Shown here: positions 1 to 5,808 of the stretch, one piece after another | Layout of the letters: each line of letters starts with the position of its first letter | How positions within the stretch are numbered: the stretch's first letter is position 1 | Source of the DNA: Puniceicoccaceae bacterium | GTDB taxonomy: Bacteria > Verrucomicrobiota > Verrucomicrobiia > Opitutales > Coraliomargaritaceae | Length of the DNA stretch: 7,390 nucleotides | Assembly (NCBI GenBank): GCA_003566795.1 | Contig: PXBU01000224.1 | Location: forward strand, 1-7,390 | Direction of reading: 5' to 3' | The notes under the pieces: generated by a model | What the model saw: the letters and a program-made list of their open reading frames with translations, nothing else | What the model was told of the DNA's origin: nothing | Database searches by the model: none | Made by a program: the position numbers and the translations under genes

Positions 1-1220
1 CCGAGCACAATCGTCACATTCACAATCGCCGATATCACGGCAATCACCCCCCCTAGGAAGTAATAAATGATCATGAACACCACGACGAGTGCTGCCCCCC
101 ATTGAGCAGCACTGACTGAGCTGTCCCGGGCACCGGCAGCCATCGTCGGACCGACTTCATACATCTCATCGACCCGCAGCTCCACCGCGAGCGGGTTGTT
201 CAAAACATTCGCCAACTCAATCGCGTCACGCTGCGAGAAGTTCCCGGTAATTTGCGCGTTTCTGGAAAGGACCGCCTGAATGGTGGGTGCCGAATAGAGC
301 TTGCCATCCAGCACGATCGCCAGCGGCTTGCCGGGCTGGCCGCCCTGTGGTGCCAGTTGCTCCGTCACCTGCCGAAAGACCCGCGCCCCGTCACTGGTCA
401 TTACCAGATTTATCTGGAAACCGCCGGCCTGATTCTGCGAAGGATAGGCATTCTGAATAATCTCTCCCGTCGCTTCCGGAATCAGCTTCACGAAGTGCAA
501 CACTTCGAAGGCTTGCCCGTCGCGGGTCTGGCGCTCCTCGGCCAACACCTCATAGCCTGGAGGAGGCCGGTCACTCATGGACTGGGGCGTCTGACTCTCA
601 TGCAGCGTGCGGAACTCCAGTCGCGCGGGTGCCCGGATGGAATCAATGACCTCGGGATTATCCCGGGTGGACAATCCCGCGATCTGAATCTCGATCGCAT
701 CGGTGCCACGGGCACGAATCACCGGCTCAGCCACGCCCATGCCGTCGAGACGGCCACTCATAATCCTGATCGCATCTTTGAGCTGCTCTTCCTGCTCGAA
801 GCGACTCAGGTCGGACTGCGCGGACTCATCGATTTTGAGGGTGACACCCACCCCCCCCTTAAGGTCGAGGCCCAAGCTCAACTGGCTGCGGGCAGTCTGT
901 AGAATGTGCTTCAGCAGCACATCGTTGCGCCGGTTCTGATTTGCAATGTCGGCCACGTTGATTTGCGGAAAAAACTTCGCGTAGTCGATTTTTTCCTCCT
1001 CACCGAGATCACGCAGGGCAATGAACAAGGTGGGGGAATCGCCTGCCTCCACCCGGCGCTCAGCGCGCTGATACAAGTCAGAAAACTCGTCCTGATGCGC
1101 CGTCACCTGGGCGACGATGAAATCTTCAAACGGCCGGTCCTGAAGCGGCGTGATACTGATCACGCACCAGAATATAATAATGGCGGTGAGGATGAATTTC
1201 CAAAGAATGTTTCCGGACAT
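1..1220 (-). CDS. secD: Protein translocase subunit SecD, 3' part cut off by the window edge
   Basis: SecD, with SecF, is the accessory membrane part of the Sec translocon and uses the proton gradient to help pull secreted proteins across the inner membrane. The visible 406 codons start at an ATG at 1220. An N-terminal membrane helix lies at residues about 7-23. The family hallmark LGLDLKGG is at 116-123, followed by the P1 periplasmic region. The signature VGPTMAAGARDSS is at 356-368, leading into a second membrane segment from about 375 (AALVVVFMIIYYFLGG). The remaining helices, and a possible fused SecF, lie outside the window. The gene starts 40 bases after yajC and is probably cotranscribed with it. 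About 90 residues separate the first helix from LGLDLKGG, more than I recall for E. coli SecD. There is only a weak AGGG upstream of the start. The identification is firm; whether it is SecD or a SecDF fusion cannot be seen. Confidence 0.95.
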   Translation of the reverse strand, partial: MSGNILWKFILTAIIIFWCVISITPLQDRPFEDFIVAQVTAHQDEFSDLYQRAERRVEAGDSPTLFIALRDLGEEEKIDYAKFFPQINVADIANQNRRNDVLLKHILQTARSQLSLGLDLKGGVGVTLKIDESAQSDLSRFEQEEQLKDAIRIMSGRLDGMGVAEPVIRARGTDAIEIQIAGLSTRDNPEVIDSIRAPARLEFRTLHESQTPQSMSDRPPPGYEVLAEERQTRDGQAFEVLHFVKLIPEATGEIIQNAYPSQNQAGGFQINLVMTSDGARVFRQVTEQLAPQGGQPGKPLAIVLDGKLYSAPTIQAVLSRNAQITGNFSQRDAIELANVLNNPLAVELRVDEMYEVGPTMAAGARDSSVSAAQWGAALVVVFMIIYYFLGGVIAVISAIVNVTIVL

Positions 1221-1260
1221 AGCAGAAGCCCTGGTCGTTGAGTTAAAATTTGATGATGCG

Positions 1261-1587
1261 CTACTTCGCGCTCTGTTCGCCCACCTTGCTGGCCACAAAG
1301 GCCTTGCCCAGCTCGACTTTGGTGTTGTCGGCAATGCGCAGGATAAAACGGTCGTCTTTCACATTGGTAATCGTGCCATAGATCCCGCCGCTGGTCACGA
1401 TCTCGTCGCCCGTCTGGAGCTCAGAGACCATTTTGTCATGGGCTTTCTGGCGCTTGCGATGCGGCGCGATGATAAGAAACCACATACCCGCAAAGAGCAG
1501 GATGAGTGGCAAAAACTGGGCGAAGCCACCGCCGGGGGACTGCGCTTGGGCCAGCGGTAGTTGTATAAGCATTTCGAAAGGATTCAT
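1261..1587 (-). CDS. yajC: Sec translocon accessory protein YajC
   Basis: YajC is a small single-pass inner-membrane protein that associates with SecD and SecF. The chosen ATG at 1587 gives 108 residues, the normal length for the family. An upstream in-frame ATG at 1635 would add 16 residues unlike the family (MKVPSFPFPVFHQTDA), and another ATG at 1572 is possible. A hydrophobic helix runs from about residue 22 to 41 (AQFLPLILLFAGMWFLIIAP). It is followed directly by the family signature PHRKRQKAH and then by LQTGDEIVTSGGIYGTI (58-74), the typical cytosolic beta domain. No Shine-Dalgarno motif precedes the start. The gene sits 74 bases downstream of the RluA-like gene and 40 bases upstream of secD, the usual yajC-secD order. 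Confidence 0.93.
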   Translation of the reverse strand: MNPFEMLIQLPLAQAQSPGGGFAQFLPLILLFAGMWFLIIAPHRKRQKAHDKMVSELQTGDEIVTSGGIYGTITNVKDDRFILRIADNTKVELGKAFVASKVGEQSAK

Positions 1588-1661
1588 AGCGTCTGTCTGG
1601 TGAAAAACCGGAAAGGGAAAGGAAGGTACCTTCAAAAAGCAAGTTCCTATTCAAAAGGATT

Positions 1662-2492
1662 TTATGCCGGGGATCTGGCGGGCACACCACTATCGAGCCC
1701 GAGGCGCCGCAGTAGCAGCGCGAAAGACTTTGAAAAAGGTGCCTCAATCACCCTGACCCCGCCAGCCAGGGAAAGTTCAACCCGGGAAAGATGGATTGCG
1801 AGCTCGCTGAAAACGGCGGCATCGAGATCGGAGCGACGGGCCCGTGGCTGGAGTTGGCGCACCGTCGGTGCCGCAGGCCCGCCATATTCCCCGTCACCGA
1901 GCACGGGGATGCCATGTGTCGCGGCATGGGCACGAACTTGGTGGTGCCGAAAAAAGTCGGCCTCTGCTCGCCATAGTGTCCAACCAAGGTCGGACTCAGC
2001 GGCGCGGGTAAACTGTGTGAACGATTTCTTCCCCTTGGCGGTCGAGGGAATCATCTTGGCTTTGACCCGGTGCGGCAGCAAGGGTGCGTCTGCCTGAAAT
2101 TTGGATGGGATTTCTGCCCGGCGTGCCGCAACCAGGTAAAAGGTAAAACGGCATTCCCCCGAGCCAAAGCGGTTGCGCAGGTCGGTCAATGCATCCCGGT
2201 GCTTGGCGAAGAGCGCCACCCCCGGAATCTCCGGCTCCAGATAATAGACCGAGCCAAATAGCTGCGCTCCCGTGCGCAGCAACTCTGGCTTGCCTGCCTC
2301 CAACTGGCTATTCAAGGCAGCGTCAAGGTCCGGCGATTCGTCCCAGGGATGCGCCCGCGTGCCGACTGCGGCAGGCTTATCCAATGCCACCCAATCCTCG
2401 TTGGATGCCAGCACAGGTAGGCGCAGCGGCTGCGGACCCAGCAGCGGCGGCGGGAAGCCGAGCGCATTCTTCTTGTTTGGTGTTTCGGGCAC
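1662..2492 (-). CDS. RluA-family pseudouridine synthase homologue with a degenerate catalytic motif
   Basis: RluA-family enzymes convert uridine to pseudouridine in rRNA or tRNA. The first conserved block is visible as WVALDKPAAVGTRAHP (34-49). Late in the protein is HQVRAHAATHGIPVLGDGEYG (184-204), matching the family motif HQIRxHxxxxGxPxxGDxxYG. The catalytic block normally reads HRLDxxTSG. Here it is YYLEPEIPG (83-91), so the Asp nucleophile is Glu and the neighbouring His and Arg are Tyr. Downstream, VALFAKHRDAL fits the family's usual follow-on. The protein is therefore RluA-like in fold but may be inactive or use altered chemistry. I start it at GTG 2492 (276 residues). The longer reading from GTG 2546 would place the start inside the rpsT terminator. 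Neither start has a Shine-Dalgarno. It ends at a TAA 74 bases before yajC. Family assignment is firm; activity is doubtful and the start is uncertain. Confidence 0.82.
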   Translation of the reverse strand: MPETPNKKNALGFPPPLLGPQPLRLPVLASNEDWVALDKPAAVGTRAHPWDESPDLDAALNSQLEAGKPELLRTGAQLFGSVYYLEPEIPGVALFAKHRDALTDLRNRFGSGECRFTFYLVAARRAEIPSKFQADAPLLPHRVKAKMIPSTAKGKKSFTQFTRAAESDLGWTLWRAEADFFRHHQVRAHAATHGIPVLGDGEYGGPAAPTVRQLQPRARRSDLDAAVFSELAIHLSRVELSLAGGVRVIEAPFSKSFALLLRRLGLDSGVPARSPA

Positions 2493-2509
2493 GGCAGCTG
2501 GAAAGCGAC

Positions 2510-2543
2510 AAAAAACCCCCGGACCGACAAGCGAATCCGGGGG
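2510..2543 (-). terminator. Rho-independent terminator of rpsT
   Basis: Read on the minus strand, a perfect 8-base-pair stem (CCCCCGGA paired with TCCGGGGG, at 2536-2543 and 2516-2523) closes a 12-base loop and is followed by six T residues (2515-2510). It begins 25 bases after the rpsT stop codon. The T tract ends 18 bases before the chosen GTG start of the RluA-like gene, so that gene needs readthrough or its own promoter. Confidence 0.88.
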
Positions 2544-2567
2544 CACTGTTGGGAGGGAGAAAATGAT

Positions 2568-2825
2568 TTAGGCCGCAGCAAGTGCTGCGCAGCGCGCCTT
2601 GACCCGCGCGATCTTGTTGGCATGCACCAGGCCGGTCTTGCCAGCCTTGTCGAGTGCCGAGACGTATTGGCGCGACGCCGATGCCAGCGCATCCTTGTCC
2701 CCGGAAGCGGCGGCAGCTTCGACTTTCTTCGAAAAAGTCTTCAAGCGGCTCTTGACCTGCCGATTGCGCAGGGTGCGTGTCTCCGTTTTCCGGATGTATT
2801 TGAGTGCTGATTTGGTATTGGCCAT
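2568..2825 (-). CDS. rpsT: 30S ribosomal protein S20
   Basis: S20 is a primary 16S rRNA-binding protein of the small ribosomal subunit. The 85-residue product has the family pattern: MANTKSALKYIRKTETRTLRN at the N terminus, then basic helices (RQVKSRLKTFSKKVEAA, about 22-38), and a C-terminal segment with GLVHANKIARVKARCAA (65-81). Length and charge match the usual size of about 87 residues. The ATG at 2825 is chosen because MANTKSA is the classical start; the in-frame sequence further upstream lies in the promoter region. No Shine-Dalgarno is visible (CTTAACTTTTTCAGACAT precedes the ATG). It is probably a single-gene transcript, with a good promoter about 25 bases upstream and a strong terminator after it. 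Confidence 0.96.
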   Translation of the reverse strand: MANTKSALKYIRKTETRTLRNRQVKSRLKTFSKKVEAAAASGDKDALASASRQYVSALDKAGKTGLVHANKIARVKARCAALAAA

Positions 2826-2850
2826 ATGTCTGAAAAAGTTAAGAGGCGGG

Positions 2851-2879
2851 AAAATGCGATCCGCGCCCACCCATGTCAA
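2851..2879 (-). promoter_or_regulatory. Sigma-70-type promoter of rpsT
   Basis: On the minus strand a perfect -35 box TTGACA (2879-2874) is followed by a 17-base spacer and CATTTT (2856-2851) as a -10 box. The predicted transcript start is near 2844, giving a leader of about 20 bases before the rpsT ATG. The -35 and spacing are ideal, while the -10 matches only three of six consensus bases. Confidence 0.65.
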
Positions 2880-3075
2880 GCGGGAAAATCGGAGGTTTTT
2901 ACCGTTTACCGTGGTGCCTGCGCTGGCGCATGGCACCGTCGCCGTTCAGGCGATGGCTTTGTTCGATGGCTTCAATTGGCACAAGTAGCTCTGGGCACCA
3001 AAGGTGTCGATTTCGGAGTGCTGTAAGCCGGATTCTGTCCCCCGCCCCGAGGGGCGGTTCGGCATTCATTTATCT

Positions 3076-3109
3076 ATCCCGCCGAGGCGGGATCTCCGCC
3101 GAAGCGGAG
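3076..3109 (-). repeat. Tandem double hairpin at the P18 position of RNase P RNA
   Basis: In the RNA sense, CTCCGC-TTCG-GCGGAG (3109-3094) is followed with no spacer by ATCCCGC-CTCG-GCGGGAT (3093-3076). The stems are 6 and 7 perfect base pairs, and each loop is four bases; the first is the very stable UUCG. By position between the CCGGGTA block and the GATAAATGAATG block, they replace the single P18 helix of E. coli RNase P RNA. Confidence 0.75.
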
Positions 3110-3131
3110 TGCGGCATACCCGGAATCATTG

Positions 3132-3166
<35 letters not shown>

Positions 3167-3199
3167 GGAATGGGTTTATCCTGCCTTCTTTGTTACCTC

Positions 3200-3255
<56 letters not shown>

Positions 3256-3400
3256 CGGTATATTTTCTGTGACACTTTCCGTCCCGACAGGTTACCCTGC
3301 CGGTCCCCCGCTTTCACGGGGAATCCTGCCCTACGGTGTCCGGACTTTCCTCTCAAGCAATGCTCAAGCGAATGCCCACACTCCGAAATCGACAAAGCTG

Positions 3401-3429
3401 AAACTGTCGTGCTAATCCCTTGAGCGCAA
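3401..3429 (-). promoter_or_regulatory. Candidate promoter of rnpB
   Basis: On the minus strand, TTGCGC (3429-3424) and CAGTTT (3406-3401) are separated by 17 bases. The predicted start falls near 3394, where the P1 helix of RNase P RNA begins, and this position agreement is the main support. The -10 box is weak. Confidence 0.4.
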
Positions 3430-3447
3430 GCGGGAAGTTTATATGCT
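3420..3447 (+). promoter_or_regulatory. Candidate promoter of tonB
   Basis: TTGAGC (3420-3425), a 16-base spacer and TATGCT (3442-3447) would start transcription near 3454, leaving a leader of only about 8 bases before the tonB ATG. The -35 overlaps the candidate -35 of the opposing rnpB promoter. Sequence match is moderate and there is no independent support. Confidence 0.3.
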
Positions 3448-3461
3448 TTCCTCATAGAAAA

Positions 3462-4103
3462 ATGGTTAAGATCTACAATCCACCGAAATATCGAGGCAGC
3501 ACCCGTCTCGCGGGCGTGCTGATCGGTATCGCTGTGAGCGCGTTGATCTTTCTGGCGATTCCGCTGACCCAAATTTTTACCGATTACGAAAAAGCCCCGG
3601 AGCAGATCCACTCGGTGCAGCGCGCCACGCCACCGCCGCCACCGCCGCCGGAGGACCCGCCACCGCCGCCCGAACCGGATGAGCAGGAACCGCCGCCGGA
3701 ACTGGAGACCCCACCCCCACCAATCTCGCTGGAACAGCTGGATATGGCACTCAATCCGGGGATCGGCGACGCCCTGGCAGGTGACTTTGCCCTGCCCACC
3801 TTCGAGGTCAGCAGGCAGGAACTGGGTGGTATTGAAATGTTTGATATCAGCGACGCGGACAAGAAACCTGTTCCTATCCGGCAGGTCGAACCCAGATCCC
3901 GCGGACAGCGGGGCACGGTGGTGCTGCGCTTCACCGTCGACCAGCACGGCAACGTCCAGGACGTCCGCATCCATCAGTCCAGCAATCCAGCGCTCAACCG
4001 ACCCAGTATCGACGCCGTCCGCCAGTGGAAGTTCAGCCCCGGTGAGAAGAACGGCCAAAAAATCATCACCCAAAACGTCCAGCTGCCGATTAATTTCCAG
4101 TAG
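3462..4103 (+). CDS. tonB: Energy transducer TonB
   Basis: TonB carries energy from the inner-membrane ExbB/ExbD complex to outer-membrane receptors for siderophores, vitamins or glycans. The ATG at 3462 gives 213 residues and is chosen because MVKIYNPPKYRG leads directly into the single membrane anchor (about 17-36, AGVLIGIAVSALIFLAIPL). A proline-rich spacer follows (57-87, runs of PPPP with acidic residues), then a linker (ISLEQLDMALNPG...) and the C-terminal TonB fold (about 148-213). That fold shows GTVVLRFTVDQHGNVQDVRI, SSNPALNRPSIDAVRQWKFSPG and a closing QLPINF. The usual YP motif before the fold is not present; RQVEPRSRGQ stands there. No exbB or exbD is adjacent and no TonB-dependent receptor is in the window, so the substrate is unknown. 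There is no Shine-Dalgarno, only an A-rich stretch before the ATG. Confidence 0.92.
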   Translation: MVKIYNPPKYRGSTRLAGVLIGIAVSALIFLAIPLTQIFTDYEKAPEQIHSVQRATPPPPPPPEDPPPPPEPDEQEPPPELETPPPPISLEQLDMALNPGIGDALAGDFALPTFEVSRQELGGIEMFDISDADKKPVPIRQVEPRSRGQRGTVVLRFTVDQHGNVQDVRIHQSSNPALNRPSIDAVRQWKFSPGEKNGQKIITQNVQLPINFQ

Positions 4104-4134
4104 GTTGTTGAGAGAGGTGGAGGAGTGATTTGAA

Positions 4135-4164
4135 CCGTGAGTGGCCGTGAATAAACGTTGATTT
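4135..4164. repeat. Three degenerate tandem decamers
   Basis: CCGTGAGTGG, CCGTGAATAA and ACGTTGATTT follow each other at a strict 10-base step. The first two share seven of ten bases and the third is weaker. This looks like a decayed intergenic tandem repeat just after tonB. Its function is unknown. Confidence 0.4.
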
Positions 4165-4220
4165 TGGAATGAAAGCTACGTCGGCACGACTATCGCCGCG
4201 CCGCTAAAGATTTATGCCGT

Positions 4221-4245
4221 AGTCGGGCTGATTCATCGCCCGACT
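4221..4245. repeat. 8-base-pair inverted repeat
   Basis: AGTCGGGC and GCCCGACT pair perfectly around a 9-base loop. Neither strand has a following T tract, so this is not a standard terminator. It could still mark transcript 3' ends of tonB or be part of an interspersed hairpin element. Confidence 0.5.
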
Positions 4246-4376
4246 GAGCGAAACGGGGCACTTCGAGCGCTGTGTCCGCCGGGTGCGGTCTTTAGTGATA
4301 TTCCGCAAACATAGGTGCACATCTTCCGCTGCCGCGTCTTCAAGCGCCCCACCCAACCGAAATTTCCGAGCGACTT

Positions 4377-4405
4377 AAATATATTTTGCCAGGCAAAATA
4401 TATTT
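4377..4405. repeat. 29-base perfect palindrome
   Basis: Two 14-base arms (AAATATATTTTGCC and its exact complement) flank a single central A at 4391. The sequence is strongly AT-rich in otherwise GC-rich DNA. It may be a dyad operator, a bidirectional 3'-end hairpin, or a copy of an interspersed palindromic repeat. It lies about 370 bases beyond the end of the PocR/AraC gene. Confidence 0.75.
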
Positions 4406-4468
4406 GGACCCGGTTCGGTGAAGCCTCCGCGTTGATCGTCGGGACGCTCAAAACGGTTATCGCCAACC

Positions 4469-4607
4469 GTAGGAGAGGGTTGGCCCCTTCTAAGCTGAGC
4501 TTGCAGAAGTGTCGGCCCAAGACTTGCGAGGTACCGCGAACGACTGGCAGCTTCACACGCTTGAAATCGCTGGGCAAATCGGGTCGAGGCGTAAAGCCCT
4601 CTCCTAC
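4469..4607. repeat. 139-base element with 11-base inverted ends
   Basis: GTAGGAGAGGG at 4469-4479 and its exact complement CCCTCTCCTAC at 4597-4607 bound this segment. Internal inverted arms (TTCT, AAGCT / AGCTT, AGAA around 4487-4508) suggest a folded core. A 6-base-pair hairpin (ACGGTT/AACCGT, 4453-4470) overlaps its left end, and a third end copy lies at 4661-4671. It has no coding capacity for a transposase. It resembles REP or MITE-like non-autonomous repeats, with no target duplication evident. Confidence 0.5.
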
Positions 4608-4660
4608 CCAATAGCTCCCATCGGTCGGGGGGCTTAACTCGGTTACACCCGCTTGAGAGC

Positions 4661-4671
4661 CCCTCTCCTAC
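4661..4671. repeat. Third copy of the 11-base repeat end
   Basis: CCCTCTCCTAC recurs here 64 bases after the identical copy at 4597-4607, in the same orientation and again preceded by AGC or AGCC. This suggests a second, partial unit of the same repeat family next to the 3' end of the PocR/AraC gene. Confidence 0.5.
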
Positions 4672-4772
4672 GGATTGTTTCCAAAACCTCGCGATCTGCC
4701 CGCGTAGAGCGAGGGCCTGCGGGACGTTCGGTTCGCTGGATGAATCCGCGCGACGACTTGAGTGCGGCGACG

Positions 4773-5720
4773 CTACAGGTTCGAGACCTTTTGCCCGGCT
4801 TGGCTGCGGTATTGGGTCGGGGCGACGCCCACGATGCGCTTGAAGGAGCGGTTAAACTGGGAAATCGAGTCGAAACCGGTTTCAAAGGCAATTTCGCTGA
4901 CGCGGCGGTGCGGATTTTGCAGCAAGTTTTTTGCCTTCTCGACCCGGATACGAGCCAAATAATCGGTAAATGTCAGACCGGTTGCCTGTTTAAAGACCTT
5001 ACAAAAGTGGCGCGTGCTGGCGTTGACGGCCTGCGCCGCTTCATCGAGCGAGATCTTTTGCTGGAAGCGAGCCTTGATATAGCGTTTGGCATGCCCGACC
5101 AAGGCGGGCTCTTCGTCGGAGGCCGCATGCTCAATGCTATTGCTAATGGTCGCCAGATGTTCGGCAAAAGTGGCCAGCAGTCGCAGCATGGCATGATACT
5201 GCCCCGGCTCGAAGACCTTGGTTTGAAAGTAAGCCTCCTCCAGCGACTTGAGATTGACCTCTGTACCCCAGGCGAGCAGCTGCCTGGTCGTGCGGGTAAA
5301 CTCTTCCCGATTCGGTTGGTGCAGCAGGATTTGGCCGGTCTGTAAGAAAGCGATCAGCTCATCCCCGACTCGAATCGGCACCGCGCTGTCGCAAAGTCCG
5401 GCAAAACAATGCAGCGATTGCGGCTCCAGCCCGGCCTGCTGCTCGAGGTCCTGTTGCATCTTCAGGCAGTTGGCGCAGCCCTCATTCGTCTGGGCCACCA
5501 GGGCGCAGAAAGGATTTTCCTTATTTGTGCGAGCCAGTGCATTACTATATGCTTTGGCAGGACGTATGGCCAGCGAAAGACCGGTCGCGTCGTGGAAGGC
5601 CTGTACGTAATCCCGGAAGAGCTGACTGTTGGAGAGTTTATCAACTAAAGTCTTGGGGCGCTTATCTGGATCGGGCCGTTCATCGATCTTATCGGAACGG
5701 GGGCTGGTAGCAATCGACAT
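4773..5720 (-). CDS. AraC-family transcriptional regulator with a PocR sensory domain
   Basis: The 315-residue protein begins at an ATG at 5720. An N-terminal PocR-type ligand-binding domain spans about residues 30-195. It has the cysteine cluster C72, C82, C85, C105 and C110 within NPFCALVAQTNEGCANC and LHCFAGLCDSAVPI, followed by FLQTGQIL. The C-terminal AraC DNA-binding domain (about 207-306) has two helix-turn-helix units: SLDEAAQAVNASTRHFCKVF (224-243) and VSEIAFETGFDSISQFNRSF (274-293). PocR domains are PAS-like sensors; Salmonella PocR responds to propanediol. The ligand here is unknown and the cysteines could also bind metal or respond to redox. It is transcribed divergently from the cysteine-rich/ccoS/ccoN operon across 88 bases that contain AraC-like direct repeats, so local control of that operon and of itself is plausible but inferred. 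Confidence 0.93.
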   Translation of the reverse strand: MSIATSPRSDKIDERPDPDKRPKTLVDKLSNSQLFRDYVQAFHDATGLSLAIRPAKAYSNALARTNKENPFCALVAQTNEGCANCLKMQQDLEQQAGLEPQSLHCFAGLCDSAVPIRVGDELIAFLQTGQILLHQPNREEFTRTTRQLLAWGTEVNLKSLEEAYFQTKVFEPGQYHAMLRLLATFAEHLATISNSIEHAASDEEPALVGHAKRYIKARFQQKISLDEAAQAVNASTRHFCKVFKQATGLTFTDYLARIRVEKAKNLLQNPHRRVSEIAFETGFDSISQFNRSFKRIVGVAPTQYRSQAGQKVSNL

Positions 5721-5740
5721 CGTGAAAGAAGGAATTTTTG

Positions 5741-5775
5741 CAAAATATGCGCAGGTTTAGACAGAATATGCTGAG
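5741..5775. promoter_or_regulatory. Candidate AraC-type operator: two direct repeats 21 bases apart
   Basis: CAAAATATGCGCAG (5741-5754) and CAGAATATGCTGAG (5762-5775) match at 11 of 14 positions, including the core AATATGC, and are offset by exactly 21 bases (two helical turns). AraC-family dimers typically bind direct half-sites at this spacing. The pair lies between the divergent regulator gene (start 5720) and the oxidase operon (start 5809). Binding by the neighbouring regulator is inferred. Confidence 0.5.
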
Positions 5776-5807
5776 ACAAGCTAAGGCCGCTTGTGGAATA
5801 ATCAAGC
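5776..5807. promoter_or_regulatory. Three alternating half-sites at 13-base period
   Basis: ACAAGC (5776-5781), its exact complement GCTTGT (5789-5794) and TCAAGC (5802-5807) start at an exact 13-base step, directly upstream of the ATG at 5809. The first two form a perfect 6-base inverted repeat around 7 bases. This may be a second operator or a leader hairpin. Confidence 0.35.
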
Positions 5808-5808
5808 C

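Larger units (their letters stand above)
4104..4772. other. Gene-free, repeat-bearing intergenic region
   Basis: No convincing gene lies in these 669 bases between the convergent tonB and PocR/AraC genes. Open frames on both strands (for example 4315-4614 plus and 4233-4577 minus) show no recognisable domain and run across the repeats. The region holds a degenerate decamer tandem, an 8-base-pair hairpin, a 29-base palindrome, a short hairpin next to a 139-base element with inverted ends, and a further copy of that end sequence. I see no Rho-independent terminator for either flanking gene. Confidence 0.7.

Noticed and set aside
252..1560. Plus-strand open frames of 111-216 codons (252-902, 906-1241, 1150-1560)
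   Set aside because: They lie opposite secD and yajC, whose minus-strand products match their families clearly; the plus-strand products show no domain.
1561..2097. Plus-strand 178-codon frame
   Set aside because: It is antisense to the RluA-like gene, which has recognisable motifs on the minus strand.
4233..4614. Open frames on both strands in the intergenic region (4315-4614 plus, 4233-4577 minus)
   Set aside because: They cross the palindrome and repeat element, have no recognisable domain and no start signals; they are probably chance frames over repeats.
4699..4727. Inverted arms GCCCGC/GCGGG as a terminator for the PocR/AraC gene
   Set aside because: The stem is only about five base pairs and no T tract follows on the minus strand.
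4653..5345. Plus-strand 230-codon frame
   Set aside because: It is antisense to the PocR/AraC gene, whose two helix-turn-helix units and PocR cysteines are clear on the minus strand.
5791..5805. Possible FNR-type box (TTGTGGAATAATCAA) before the oxidase operon
   Set aside because: FNR sites read TTGAT-N4-ATCAA over 14 bases; here the left half is TTGTG and the spacing is one base too long, so I do not call it.
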